A stretch of DNA of 64,000 bases from Companilactobacillus formosensis (lineage in GTDB: Bacteria; Bacillota; Bacilli; Lactobacillales; Lactobacillaceae). Of the stretch, positions 35,678 to 45,765 are shown piece by piece. Position 1 is the stretch's first letter. Each line of letters starts with the position of its first letter. The notes below the pieces were generated by a model. That model saw only the letters and a list, made by a program, of their open reading frames with translations, did no database searches and was not told the origin of the DNA. Where the stretch lies: contig NZ_BJDU01000002.1 of the NCBI RefSeq assembly GCF_005405305.1, forward strand, positions 295,194 through 359,193, in the 5' to 3' direction. The position numbers and the translations under genes were made by a program.

Positions 35678-36428
35678 TTACTTATACCAACTAAAAATAA
35701 ACTTCAAACGAATTATTTTACGCAATAAAGCCTTCTTTCTTTTCGATATGATGCTCCCAATAGCTTTCTATATTTTATACACAAAGATTCTAACTAACGG
35801 TTTGACACCTCAACAACTGCAAGTTTGGAACAAAGACTACCTAATCAGTATGATGATTTATGGTTGTGTATTGGGAAGTATCATTACTACTGCCAATACC
35901 CTATTAAATGACCAAACTTCAAAATTTAACTTGTTCATCAATTTAAAACCAATTTCTAAAACGAGATATTATTCATCCATGGCAATAATTTTTATTACCT
36001 TGAATTTGATTGCTTCAATTACTATCAGCTTAGTCGGCATTTTTGTTAATAAAATTGATCTTCCAATTTATACTATTTTCAAAATAATTTTGGCAAATAC
36101 TATCGGTACTATTCCTCTAATAATCATTGGTATCATGATTTCCTTAACCAAAAGACCTGAACTAGTCAATTTATTAACCAATTTAATCGTTTTTCCACTG
36201 GCTATAATTAGTGGTTTATGGTGGCCGATAGATATAATGCCAAAATGGCTTCAATCTTTTGGGAAATCCCTCCCTACCTATCAGTTGTCAGCTATCGATA
36301 AGGCTTTGCTTAACCAAAATATCATCAATTCCACAGCATTTTTAAATATCACAGTTTGGTTTGGATTATTAACTTTGCTATTATTAATACTAACTAAACT
36401 TCAAGAAAACAAAGGAATTACCAGATGA
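35670..36428 (+). CDS. ABC-2 type transporter permease
   Basis: A 252-aa membrane protein with six predicted helices and the ABC-2 fold: a short cytoplasmic N-terminus, a first helix FFLFDMMLPIAFYIL, and a later VFPLAIISGLWWPIDIMPKWLQSF segment (about 178-202), which is the typical loop before the last helix. It overlaps the ATPase gene by 8 bases and the kinase gene by 4, so synthesis of all parts is tightly coupled. It presumably exports a peptide, lipid or drug; nothing in the sequence fixes which. Confidence 0.9.
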   Translation: MTNYLYQLKINFKRIILRNKAFFLFDMMLPIAFYILYTKILTNGLTPQQLQVWNKDYLISMMIYGCVLGSIITTANTLLNDQTSKFNLFINLKPISKTRYYSSMAIIFITLNLIASITISLVGIFVNKIDLPIYTIFKIILANTIGTIPLIIIGIMISLTKRPELVNLLTNLIVFPLAIISGLWWPIDIMPKWLQSFGKSLPTYQLSAIDKALLNQNIINSTAFLNITVWFGLLTLLLLILTKLQENKGITR

Positions 36429-37543
36429 AAACTTTCCTAGAAAGAAATATTCTTTTTCCAAAGCATTTAGGATTCATGCCCTATTTTTGGACCATTGCTC
36501 TACTTTTGGTATCTGGTCAAATGCTCAGTAGTCAAAATACCTTTAATTGGTTTAATCTTTTGTTGGTATTAGTATTCTTAAAATTTTATCATGATGGTTA
36601 CTGGTTACATCGATTTATTTTCATTGATATTACTGTCCAGCTGCTTATTGCAATATACTTTACCAAGATCCTACCTAATGACAATGGCCCAGCCCTTTTT
36701 ATTTATACTGCTTGGCAAATCGGTTCACTTCCCTTTAAAAACAATCAATTTCTGAAGTATTATGCACTCTACCTCATTACTTCCTTGGGTTGTACTCTTA
36801 ATTTACTTATAAATACGCCTTTAACTCTTCGAAACATTTTTGGAATCATAATAGTATTAACTTTCACTTTTGGATCACCTGTAGCTTCTAGATCGTTGAG
36901 TAATTCTTTTCGAAGAAGATATCAGATGCAACAAAACAACGGTCGATTAGAGGCAATTGTTAAACAAAATGAACGTGATCGAATTTCAAAAGATTTGCAC
37001 GATAATATCGGACAATCTTTTTCAATCATCACTCTAAAATCAGAGCTTGCTGTGAGATTAATTGAAAAAGATCCTCAAAAGGCACGTCAACAATTAGAGG
37101 ATATTATTAAAACTTCACGAGAAGATTTAAATCTAGTCCGTAAAATTGTTGCTAATATGAACGAAAAAAGCATTGCTAGCGCCATGATCGATGAAGAAAA
37201 AAACTTAAGTATTGCTGATATCAAACAAATTTCAATAAATGAACAAATCAGTAACACATGGCCCAAAGACGTTCAACACATTCTAGCATCGATTATAAAA
37301 GAAGCTACTACTAACGTTATTAGATATAGTAAGGCTAATACTATGAAATTCACTTTTGAACAAGACGACGATAATTATCTTCTTGAAATTATGGACGATG
37401 GAATTGGTATAAAAAAGAACCGTACACAACAAACATTTGGAATGACAGGAATGGAAAAACGTTTAATAGACCTTGAAGGTCATTTAGAAGTTTTTTCCAA
37501 ATATGGCGTCAACTTAAAAATAACCATTCCTAGAAAGGAATAA
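36425..37543 (+). CDS. Sensor histidine kinase (NarL/DesK class)
   Basis: A 372-aa kinase. The first 160 residues carry about five membrane helices with short loops and no large outer domain, the intramembrane-sensing layout seen in DesK. The HisKA_3 phosphoacceptor is in ERDRISKDLHDNIGQSF (His near residue 193). The ATPase domain runs from about 280 with N-box EATTNVIRYS and G-box DDGIGI near 333, ending FGMTGMEKRL. It overlaps the permease gene by 4 bases and is followed after 1 base by the regulator. It probably senses membrane state or the transporter itself. Confidence 0.93.
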   Translation: MKTFLERNILFPKHLGFMPYFWTIALLLVSGQMLSSQNTFNWFNLLLVLVFLKFYHDGYWLHRFIFIDITVQLLIAIYFTKILPNDNGPALFIYTAWQIGSLPFKNNQFLKYYALYLITSLGCTLNLLINTPLTLRNIFGIIIVLTFTFGSPVASRSLSNSFRRRYQMQQNNGRLEAIVKQNERDRISKDLHDNIGQSFSIITLKSELAVRLIEKDPQKARQQLEDIIKTSREDLNLVRKIVANMNEKSIASAMIDEEKNLSIADIKQISINEQISNTWPKDVQHILASIIKEATTNVIRYSKANTMKFTFEQDDDNYLLEIMDDGIGIKKNRTQQTFGMTGMEKRLIDLEGHLEVFSKYGVNLKITIPRKE

Positions 37544-37544
37544 C

Positions 37545-38150
37545 ATGACCACTATTTATATTTCTGAAGATCAAGAAATGTTAAATTCAGCGCTTTCAGC
37601 TATTTTAGATTTAGAAGACGACTTTCAAATTATTGGTTCAGCCACAGATGGTCAAACAGCTGTACAACAAATAATAGCTCTGAAACCTGATGTTGCGATA
37701 CTGGATATCGAAATGCCTCAAATGACGGGGCTAGAAATTGCCAAACAACTTAGAGATATCAAACAAGATATTAAACTGATTATTCTGACTACTTTTGCTC
37801 GTAAAGAATATTTTGAAGCGGCTGTAAACAATAATGTTAATGCTTATCTTCTAAAAGATAGTCCAACTGATAGATTGGTTGAAACAATTCATCAAGTTTT
37901 AAAGGGAGAAACTATTTTCGATTCTGCTCTAGTTTCAACAATTTTGTCTGCTGCCCAAAATCCTCTTACCAATCAAGAATTGAAAATCTTAAAAGAATTC
38001 TCTCAGGGCAAAGGTACTCAAGAAATTGCCGATACTGTCTTCTTATCATATGGAACCGTCCGTAATTATATTTCTTCTATCCTTAGCAAAACTGGTACGC
38101 ATTCACGAATTGAGGCTTTAAACATCGCTAAGAAAAACAATTGGATCTAA
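37545..38150 (+). CDS. Response regulator, NarL/LuxR class
   Basis: A 201-aa regulator. The receiver domain has the acidic pair EDQ near residue 8, the phosphoacceptor Asp in VAILDIEMPQ (about 54), Thr in ILTTFA and Lys in LLKDSP (about 104). The C-terminal LuxR-type helix-turn-helix reads LTNQELKILKEFSQGKGTQEIADTVFLSYGTVRNYISSIL (about 142-181). It is the last gene of the transporter-kinase-regulator operon. The TGACA/TGTCA repeats before the operon are its most likely binding sites. Confidence 0.94.
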   Translation: MTTIYISEDQEMLNSALSAILDLEDDFQIIGSATDGQTAVQQIIALKPDVAILDIEMPQMTGLEIAKQLRDIKQDIKLIILTTFARKEYFEAAVNNNVNAYLLKDSPTDRLVETIHQVLKGETIFDSALVSTILSAAQNPLTNQELKILKEFSQGKGTQEIADTVFLSYGTVRNYISSILSKTGTHSRIEALNIAKKNNWI

Positions 38151-38208
38151 TTGTTTTTCTTGAATTAAGGTTACATAAGATTAATTTAAGTAAGTTGTGC
38201 ACAATAAA

Positions 38209-38250
38209 AATAAGCTGATAGATTTTCTATGATCTGTCAGCTTATTTTTT
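38209..38250. terminator. Bidirectional terminator
   Basis: AATAAGCTGATAGAT pairs with ATCTGTCAGCTTATT, with T-runs on both sides. It lies between the convergent response-regulator and GalT-like genes. Confidence 0.88.
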
Positions 38251-38252
38251 AT

Positions 38253-39056
38253 TTAATTAATTTCATCACTCTTGGCGTTTTCCTGCAATCTCTTCAATAA
38301 GACATCAGCAATTCCTCTAACCTGCTTGTCACCGTCACGTTGAGACAAACGATAACCTACAAAATAAGGGGAAACAACATATCTAGCTTCAATCTTGCAG
38401 ATAATTTTCTTGCCAAATTTATAGAAGAAAATATTATATGAATCAAATTTACCACCATAAAGATCATCTAGGACATACTTAACAGTTACTCTAGTAAATT
38501 CAGCCAAATCATCAATATACTTAGGATTATTAATAACAACGTTAAATTCTACAAAACCCATGATTGGTTTTTGCGAAACATTGACATTAATGTGTTTAGA
38601 GTTGAAGACGTCCATTCCAGTAAAGTTCTCTTCTTCTACATGCTTATAGCCATCAACCTTATCTAAGCCAATGATTTGGAAATGTGGATGACGCAAAGAA
38701 CCACCGGACATAGGTCCAAAATTCTTGTACATCAAGACACTTTCATATTTTTTGCTTTGAATCATTTCATTCCAGCAATGATAAATGAATTCAAACACTT
38801 CTTGGTTCTTCTCGACTGAATAATTAGAAATATCACCATAATGATCACTAGATTCAATTACTAGCGTTTGATTAGTATCTTTTAACGTCTTAAATTTATT
38901 TTCCAACCAAATCATATCGTTTTTTTGTTCAATGATATTGGTTAAATTTTTAGTATCACAGAAAGGACAATAATCCTTCTTCTTTTTCTTTTCAACGTCT
39001 CTAGGCTTTCCTTTAGCTTGTTCAATTTCAAAAACAAGTACATCTTTATTTGACAA
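38253..39056 (-). CDS. DUF4931 protein, GalT-like HIT superfamily member
   Basis: A 267-aa protein related to galactose-1-phosphate uridylyltransferases. A zinc-type CPFC pair lies at about residues 30-33, and the active-site-like RHPHFQII (about 118-125) keeps the His-Pro-His-x-Gln of GalT. It is shorter than true GalT, lacks gal neighbours, and corresponds to the uncharacterised DUF4931 group. A nucleotidyl-transfer or hydrolase activity is likely but the substrate is unknown. The start is TTG with GAGGTGAAAGA upstream. It ends at a terminator shared with the response regulator. Confidence 0.82.
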   Translation of the reverse strand: MSNKDVLVFEIEQAKGKPRDVEKKKKKDYCPFCDTKNLTNIIEQKNDMIWLENKFKTLKDTNQTLVIESSDHYGDISNYSVEKNQEVFEFIYHCWNEMIQSKKYESVLMYKNFGPMSGGSLRHPHFQIIGLDKVDGYKHVEEENFTGMDVFNSKHINVNVSQKPIMGFVEFNVVINNPKYIDDLAEFTRVTVKYVLDDLYGGKFDSYNIFFYKFGKKIICKIEARYVVSPYFVGYRLSQRDGDKQVRGIADVLLKRLQENAKSDEIN

Positions 39057-39102
39057 TCTTTCACCTCAAAAATTCTTTAATACTATGATATTAACGCAAA
39101 CA

Positions 39103-39139
39103 CAAAAAAACTGAAAGAAACTCGTCAGTTTCTTTCAGT
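39103..39139 (-). terminator. Terminator after pyk
   Basis: A perfect 13-base stem ACTGAAAGAAACT/AGTTTCTTTCAGT is followed by seven Ts on the minus strand. Confidence 0.92.
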
Positions 39140-39179
39140 CAATTTATATTTTACAGTTAATTATAATTTTATTTAAAAA

Positions 39180-40949
39180 TTATAGTGAACGTGAAGCACC
39201 CTTGTATACAACACCACGTCTTGAATCAACAGTAACAGTGTCACCATCTTTAACAAGTGATGTAGCATTCTTAGCACCAACAACTACAGGTAGACCCATA
39301 GCAATACCAACAACAGCAGCGTGTGAAGTCAAGCCACCGTTTTCAACAACAACGGCACTAGCCTTTTCAAGAGCTGGTAGGTAATCTTTATCAGTCATTT
39401 CTGTAACTAATACGTCACCTTCGTTGATCTTCTTGTTTGCTTCTTCAGCATTGTGAGCAACTACAACGTTACCAACAACTGATTCTTCACCAACACCTTG
39501 GCCTTTAACCAATGTTGAACCGATCAATTGAACCTTCATAACGTTTGTTGTACCACTTTCACCAACAGGAACACCGGCAACGATAAGGATCAAGTCACCT
39601 TCCTTGGCAAAGCCACGTTCTTGAGCTTTCTTAGCAGCTAAGTCAAACATTTCATCAGTGTTTTCTGGCTTGTCAGCAATAATAGGATCAACACCCCAGT
39701 TAACTGTCAAACCACGTTGTGTCTTTTCATCAAATGTAACAGCAAGAATGTCAGCACTTGGACGGTATTTAGAAATCATACGTGCAGTGTAACCACTCTT
39801 TGTAGCTGTAACGATTGTGCTGATGTTTAGTTCTTCAGCAGTTCTAACAACTGATTCACCGATTGATTCTGTAACGTTTGAACCTTTGTAGTCTTCGAAT
39901 CTTTGGATAGCAAGTGAGTTGTTCTTGTCTAATTGTTGTTCTGTACGTTCGTCGATACGAGCCATAGCAGCAACAGCTTCTACAGGGTAGTCACCGTTAG
40001 CACTTTCACCTGAAAGCATTGTAGCATCTGTACCATCAAGAACAGAGTTAGCAACATCAGTAACTTCGGCACGTGTAGGACGTGGGTTTTCTTGCATTGA
40101 GTCAAGCATTTGTGTAGCAGTGATAACTGGTTTACCTAAAGCGTTACACTTCTTGATCAATGATTTTTGTACGAATGGTACGTTTTCAAATGGAATTTCA
40201 ACACCCATGTCGCCACGAGCAATCATCAAACCGTCTGAAACTTTAAGAATAGAATCGATATTGTCGATACCTTCTTGTGATTCAATCTTAGGGAAGATTT
40301 GTACGTATTCACAGTGTTTTTCTTCAAGGATTTCACGAATATCTAGGACATCTTGAGCTTTACGAACAAATGAAGCTGAGATGAAGTTGATACCTTGATC
40401 TAGTCCGAAACGAATATCATCTGAATCTTTTTCTGTGATACCAGGTAGACGAACTTCAACACCAGGGGCATTGATACTCTTTCTTGAGCCGATCATACCT
40501 TCATTTTGTACAACTGTAACCAATTCACGGTTCTTGTCATCTTTTTCAGTAATCTTCAAATCAACAAGACCATCATCGATCAATACGTGACCACCAACAT
40601 GTGTATCATCATATAGACCAGGATATGTTGAAGCAATCTTTTCTGGTGTACCTGTTAATGAGTCATCCATTGAGATACGGATTGTTTGACCAATCTTAGC
40701 TTCGAACTTGCCGCCTTCTTGGACAGTAGTACGGATTTCAGCACCCTTAGTATCAAGAACGATACCTACAGTCTTACCAGTAATCTTTTCAGCTTCGTGT
40801 ACCATTTCCATACGAGCTTTGTGTTCAGCATGGTCACCGTGTGAGAAGTTGAAACGGAAGATGTTAGCTCCGGCTTCAATCAACTTAACGATTGTGTCAA
40901 CATCGTTACTAGCAGGTCCAAGTGTACTTACAATTTTAGTTCTTTTCAT
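39180..40949 (-). CDS. pyk: Pyruvate kinase
   Basis: Transfers phosphate from phosphoenolpyruvate to ADP, the last step of glycolysis. 589 aa. It starts MKRTKIVSTLGPASND; the catalytic region includes MIARGDMGVEIP and KPVITATQMLDSM. After the regular C-domain there is an extra PEP-utiliser swivelling domain (about 480-589, ENGGLTSHAAVVGIAMGLPVVVGA), as usual in Firmicutes. The ATG at 40949 has an AAAGGGG site; an 18-codon upstream extension does not. It follows pfkA in a two-gene glycolytic operon. Codon bias is strong. Confidence 0.97.
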   Translation of the reverse strand: MKRTKIVSTLGPASNDVDTIVKLIEAGANIFRFNFSHGDHAEHKARMEMVHEAEKITGKTVGIVLDTKGAEIRTTVQEGGKFEAKIGQTIRISMDDSLTGTPEKIASTYPGLYDDTHVGGHVLIDDGLVDLKITEKDDKNRELVTVVQNEGMIGSRKSINAPGVEVRLPGITEKDSDDIRFGLDQGINFISASFVRKAQDVLDIREILEEKHCEYVQIFPKIESQEGIDNIDSILKVSDGLMIARGDMGVEIPFENVPFVQKSLIKKCNALGKPVITATQMLDSMQENPRPTRAEVTDVANSVLDGTDATMLSGESANGDYPVEAVAAMARIDERTEQQLDKNNSLAIQRFEDYKGSNVTESIGESVVRTAEELNISTIVTATKSGYTARMISKYRPSADILAVTFDEKTQRGLTVNWGVDPIIADKPENTDEMFDLAAKKAQERGFAKEGDLILIVAGVPVGESGTTNVMKVQLIGSTLVKGQGVGEESVVGNVVVAHNAEEANKKINEGDVLVTEMTDKDYLPALEKASAVVVENGGLTSHAAVVGIAMGLPVVVGAKNATSLVKDGDTVTVDSRRGVVYKGASRSL

Positions 40950-41020
40950 CGAGAATCCCCTTTTCTTGTTGTATTCATCGTTTATTGTAACAAATTCACT
41001 CACTTAATGCTTGACTTAAC

Positions 41021-42007
<987 letters not shown>

Positions 42008-42026
42008 CTAAAACAAAACCTAATCA

Positions 42027-42073
42027 AATATAACATTTTTACTGATTAAGTTGTAGAGCTGAAAACGTTTTAA
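42027..42073 (-). promoter_or_regulatory. pfkA-pyk promoter region with upstream cre-like site
   Basis: On the minus strand TGAAAACGTTTTAA (plus 42060-42073) differs from cre at one position and is nearly palindromic. A TATATT -10 box lies at plus 42027-42032. The site would fall around -40 to -53, a position where CcpA activates, as in the lactococcal las operon. Confidence 0.55.
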
Positions 42074-42079
42074 GATAAA

Positions 42080-45000
42080 TTAATTGCTTTTTTTCACTAA
42101 AACACTCCGTTTACCTAAAAACATTTCCAACTTATTCCGCACGTTACTATTAAAGTCTATCCACCGATTAGATTTCAAGAGTAATGCTTGCCGATTTTTT
42201 TCGCGATAAATAATCACTGGCATCTTCCCTTTAGATTCAGCAATTATTTCATACAATTTTTCCAAATTCTGTGGCGTATCTAATTGCTTAGTTATACGCA
42301 AATACAGTTTTTCAGCAGGTAGTTGAACAGTAAACTGCTTTGGATCATTTAGTCTATCGGCAATCAATTCTAAATCTCCACGCTGACCAACATTGCCTCG
42401 ACCTACAAAGACAAAGATTTTACCATCCAAGTCCATATCTTCAATTTGTTGGAATAGCTTAGGAAAAACTGTCACTGAAATTGAACCCGTCTCATCTTCA
42501 ATCGTCATAAAACACATTCGTTGACCTTTTTTCGTCCGGATCACACGCAAATTTTTGACTAATCCCAAAACATTGACAGTATTTTGAGTTTGATGCAATT
42601 CGGCAATTTTTACCAACGGCAAATTAAGAATACGCTCTCGGTATTTCTCAACCGGATGGCCCGATACGTACACGCCTAAGTATTCTTTCTCCTGATTCAA
42701 GCGTTCTGTCAATGAAAAATCATCCACTTGATGTTTTTTAGGATCGAGCATATCAAATAACGACAAATTGCTACCTGCTAATTGGATACTCTCAACTAAA
42801 TCCCGAAAATCATATAATAATTCTTTTCGATTACGATTAAATTCATCGAAAGCACCTGATAAAATCATTGGTTCGAGATAGTCATTTTTAACGAAACGAC
42901 GATCTAGGCGCTGTAAGAAATTCAATGGACTAGTAAATTTACCATCTTTGTTGCGCTCACTGATAATTTCGGTCGCTAAATCTCGTCTCATCCCTTTGAT
43001 ACTCAATAATCCAAAACGAATTCCAGCTTTAGAATCCCTAAATTCAAGTTGACTTTGATTGATATCAACATTGAGTATTTTGACGTGTGAATCTTTAGCA
43101 TCTTGAATATAAGTCGAAACCTTAGTCTCATTATTCAAATTAGAATTCAATAAACAAGCAAAGAATATATCAGGAAAATGAACTTTGATGTAAGCCAACC
43201 AAAAAGCAATCATTGAATAAGCTACGGCGTGGGATTTATTGAAACCATAATTACCAAATTTTTCAATATACTGATAAACTTTTTGAGCCGACTCTTTCGC
43301 ATGACCTTGCGAGACTGCTCCATCAATAAATTTTTGACGATTTTCTTCAATTAGCTGCTCGTTTTTCTTACTAATAGCTCGACGTAAAATATCAGCATCT
43401 GCCAAAGAAAAATTAGCCATTTCCGAAGATGCCTGCATAACTTGTTCTTGATAAACCAAAATCCCATAAGTTGGCTTCAAGATTTTCTCAAGTGAGGCGT
43501 CAGGATATATGACTGGTTCTTGTCCATGTTTTCTAGCTATAAAAGTTGAAATATTTTGCATGGGACCTGGACGATACAAAGCATTCGTAGCCACGATATC
43601 ATCAAAACTAGTTGGAACTAATCTACGTAAAACACTTCTGATCCCATCAGATTCAAATTGAAATACCCCATCAGTTGCTCCACGTTGAAAAATTTGTAAA
43701 GTCTTTTGGTCATTCAAAGGTATCTTTTCAGGAATAAATTCTTTTTTATATCTTTTTGAAATTGCTTGTACTGATTTATCTAAAATAGTTAAATTTTTCA
43801 AGCCTAAGAAGTCCATTTTCAACAGGCCAACGCTTTCAACGTTATATTTCGTCTGTTGTGTCAGATTAATTCCGTCATCTTCCAATTGCACAGCCACAAT
43901 ATCAGTCATTGGTTTCTTACTCAAAACAATTCCAGCTGCATGGGTCGAATAATGTCTTGGTATCCCTTCAATTCTTTGAGCAACTTTGAAGATCAATTGA
44001 TTTTCCTTAGAATTATCAACTAAATTACGCAGAGTACTCGATTCTTCAAAGGATTCTTTCAAAGAAATATTTAATTTATGTGGAATTGCATTCGACCACT
44101 GCGACATTTGAAACTGGGTCTGACTAAAGGTCCGGGAAATATCTCTTAGAGCCATCTTCGCTGCTAGAGTTCCAAAAGTTATGATCTGAGCCATATGATC
44201 TGAGCCATATTTATCGTGCATGTACATGACCATTTCATCCCGTCGATCATCTGGCAAATCCAAATCAATATCAGGCATATTAACACGCTGAGGATTTAAG
44301 AAACGTTCAAATAGCAAATCATACTTAATTGGATCCACTTGAGTAATTCCCAAACAATATGAAACTAATGAACCAGCCGCTGATCCACGTCCCGGGCCAG
44401 TTTTGATTCCAACAGCATGAGCATGTTTGATTACATCCCAAACTATCAAGAAATAATCCGAAAAGCCCATTTTGTCGATTACGCTTAATTCATATTCCAA
44501 ACGTTGACGATAATTTGCTGGCACCGTTCCTAAGCGTTTATTTAACCCCTTATTAGTCAAATCATGTAAGAATTGAATCGAGGTAATTCCTTCGGGAGTT
44601 TGAAATTCAGGTAATTCTGTCTCTTTAAATTCAATTTCTACATTGCATCGATCAGCAATCGAATTGGCATTGTCGACTGCTTCTTGCATATCAACATTAC
44701 TGAAATCACTCGCAAAGACTTGATAGTCACGTAAATAATGATCACCATTAACGACTACTTGATCTAGATTTTCAAACCGTTGACCTGTACGTAAATTATT
44801 AACTACTTGATAAGCTAAATGATCATCTCGATTGACGTATCGGACATCACCCAAAGCCACTAAAGGTACTTGATAATCATGAGAAATTTTTCGAATCGTT
44901 TTAACATTATCTATTTGTCCAGAATACAAACTGACACCTAAATACAAATTGTCTGCCTGAACTAAGGCCTTCAATTGTTCAAAATAAGCCGACAAATCCG

Positions 45001-45397
45001 TTTTAAGAATTTCTGCATCACTGGCCGGTGTAATTACAAAGAGATCATCCAAAACGTCTCTCAAGTCTTTAATTTGCACCGAATCTTTGGTAGACATTAT
45101 TCGTGATGAAATTTTTATTAAATTTTTATAACCCTTATCATTTTTAGCTAAAAGCAATAAAGGATAAGTATTATCAGTTTCAATAATCCCAGCTATTTCA
45201 ATTGTTAAACCTATAATTGGTTTAATACCGATTTTTTTGGCATATTTATAAAAATCAATCGAACCGTATAAATTGTTTAAATCAGTCAAAGCAATCGCTG
45301 TATAACCACGTGCCTTACTTTGATCGATCAGCTCTGTCAATTTTGCGGGACTATGCAACAAACTAAAACTACTCATCATTTGCAGTTGTGCTTGCAA
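42080..45397 (-). CDS. dnaE: DNA polymerase III alpha subunit
   Basis: The DnaE-type replicative polymerase of Firmicutes, 1105 aa. The PHP domain (about 8-290) is followed by the polymerase core with the metal-binding DIDLDLPDDRR (about 380-390) and the later KSHAVAYSMIAFW region. The C-terminus has an OB-fold (VNVLGLVKNLRVIRTKKGQRMCFMTIEDETG). The frame is open for 110 codons upstream, but the start is taken as TTG at 45397: AGGGGG lies 7 bases before it and the protein then begins QAQLQMMSSFSLL, as in the family. The upstream extension overlaps a divergent gene and is not real. Confidence 0.95.
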   Translation of the reverse strand: MQAQLQMMSSFSLLHSPAKLTELIDQSKARGYTAIALTDLNNLYGSIDFYKYAKKIGIKPIIGLTIEIAGIIETDNTYPLLLLAKNDKGYKNLIKISSRIMSTKDSVQIKDLRDVLDDLFVITPASDAEILKTDLSAYFEQLKALVQADNLYLGVSLYSGQIDNVKTIRKISHDYQVPLVALGDVRYVNRDDHLAYQVVNNLRTGQRFENLDQVVVNGDHYLRDYQVFASDFSNVDMQEAVDNANSIADRCNVEIEFKETELPEFQTPEGITSIQFLHDLTNKGLNKRLGTVPANYRQRLEYELSVIDKMGFSDYFLIVWDVIKHAHAVGIKTGPGRGSAAGSLVSYCLGITQVDPIKYDLLFERFLNPQRVNMPDIDLDLPDDRRDEMVMYMHDKYGSDHMAQIITFGTLAAKMALRDISRTFSQTQFQMSQWSNAIPHKLNISLKESFEESSTLRNLVDNSKENQLIFKVAQRIEGIPRHYSTHAAGIVLSKKPMTDIVAVQLEDDGINLTQQTKYNVESVGLLKMDFLGLKNLTILDKSVQAISKRYKKEFIPEKIPLNDQKTLQIFQRGATDGVFQFESDGIRSVLRRLVPTSFDDIVATNALYRPGPMQNISTFIARKHGQEPVIYPDASLEKILKPTYGILVYQEQVMQASSEMANFSLADADILRRAISKKNEQLIEENRQKFIDGAVSQGHAKESAQKVYQYIEKFGNYGFNKSHAVAYSMIAFWLAYIKVHFPDIFFACLLNSNLNNETKVSTYIQDAKDSHVKILNVDINQSQLEFRDSKAGIRFGLLSIKGMRRDLATEIISERNKDGKFTSPLNFLQRLDRRFVKNDYLEPMILSGAFDEFNRNRKELLYDFRDLVESIQLAGSNLSLFDMLDPKKHQVDDFSLTERLNQEKEYLGVYVSGHPVEKYRERILNLPLVKIAELHQTQNTVNVLGLVKNLRVIRTKKGQRMCFMTIEDETGSISVTVFPKLFQQIEDMDLDGKIFVFVGRGNVGQRGDLELIADRLNDPKQFTVQLPAEKLYLRITKQLDTPQNLEKLYEIIAESKGKMPVIIYREKNRQALLLKSNRWIDFNSNVRNKLEMFLGKRSVLVKKSN

Positions 45398-45499
45398 TTT
45401 GTCGCCCCCTTTGTTTAAAATTATATCAAAAGCAAGTGAAAGTTTATTGGGAAAAATCCTCAAATGTGCTAAACTACTTGAGAAAGTGAGATGGAAGAA

Positions 45500-45697
45500 A
45501 TGAGATACGTTGCTGTAATTTTCTGGTCTATCATGCTGGGACAAGTTGCCGGTTTTATCGGTGGTGCTTTGAACCAACAGACATATAACACAAACTATTC
45601 TATTATCGTTAGTGTAGTCTTTGCTATCATATTCAGTGTAATTCCATTGATTCTTGATAGCTCCGTTAAAGAGTCTAATAACGAAAAGAACGCTTAA
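45500..45697 (+). CDS. DUF2929 (YjzD-like) small membrane protein
   Basis: A 65-aa protein beginning MRYVAVIFWSIMLGQVAGFI. Two membrane helices (about 2-20 and 32-52) with a QTYNTN turn between them match the DUF2929 family, often found divergent from dnaE in Firmicutes. Its role is unknown. The ATG at 45500 is preferred by family comparison, but the ATG at 45491, three codons earlier, is also possible; neither has a strong ribosome site. A hairpin terminator follows the stop. Confidence 0.82.
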   Translation: MRYVAVIFWSIMLGQVAGFIGGALNQQTYNTNYSIIVSVVFAIIFSVIPLILDSSVKESNNEKNA

Positions 45698-45721
45698 TCT
45701 AAACAGGTTAGGCGTTTTTTT
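45689..45721 (+). terminator. Terminator after the DUF2929 gene
   Basis: An AACGCTTAA/TTAGGCGTT stem is followed by a run of Ts. The 5' arm overlaps the stop codon. Confidence 0.8.
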
Positions 45722-45729
45722 GTTCAAAA

Positions 45730-45765
45730 AAAGAGTTTCGCTAGAATATTCTAACGAGACTCTTT
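45730..45765 (-). terminator. Terminator after the 244-aa lipoprotein gene
   Basis: AAAGAGTCTCG.TAGAA pairs with TTCTA.CGAAACTCTTT, followed by Ts on the minus strand. It ends next to the stop codon. Confidence 0.85.

Noticed and set aside
45398..45727. 110-codon N-terminal extension of dnaE
   Set aside because: It is unlike the family and antisense to the DUF2929 gene, and the TTG at 45397 has the strong ribosome site.
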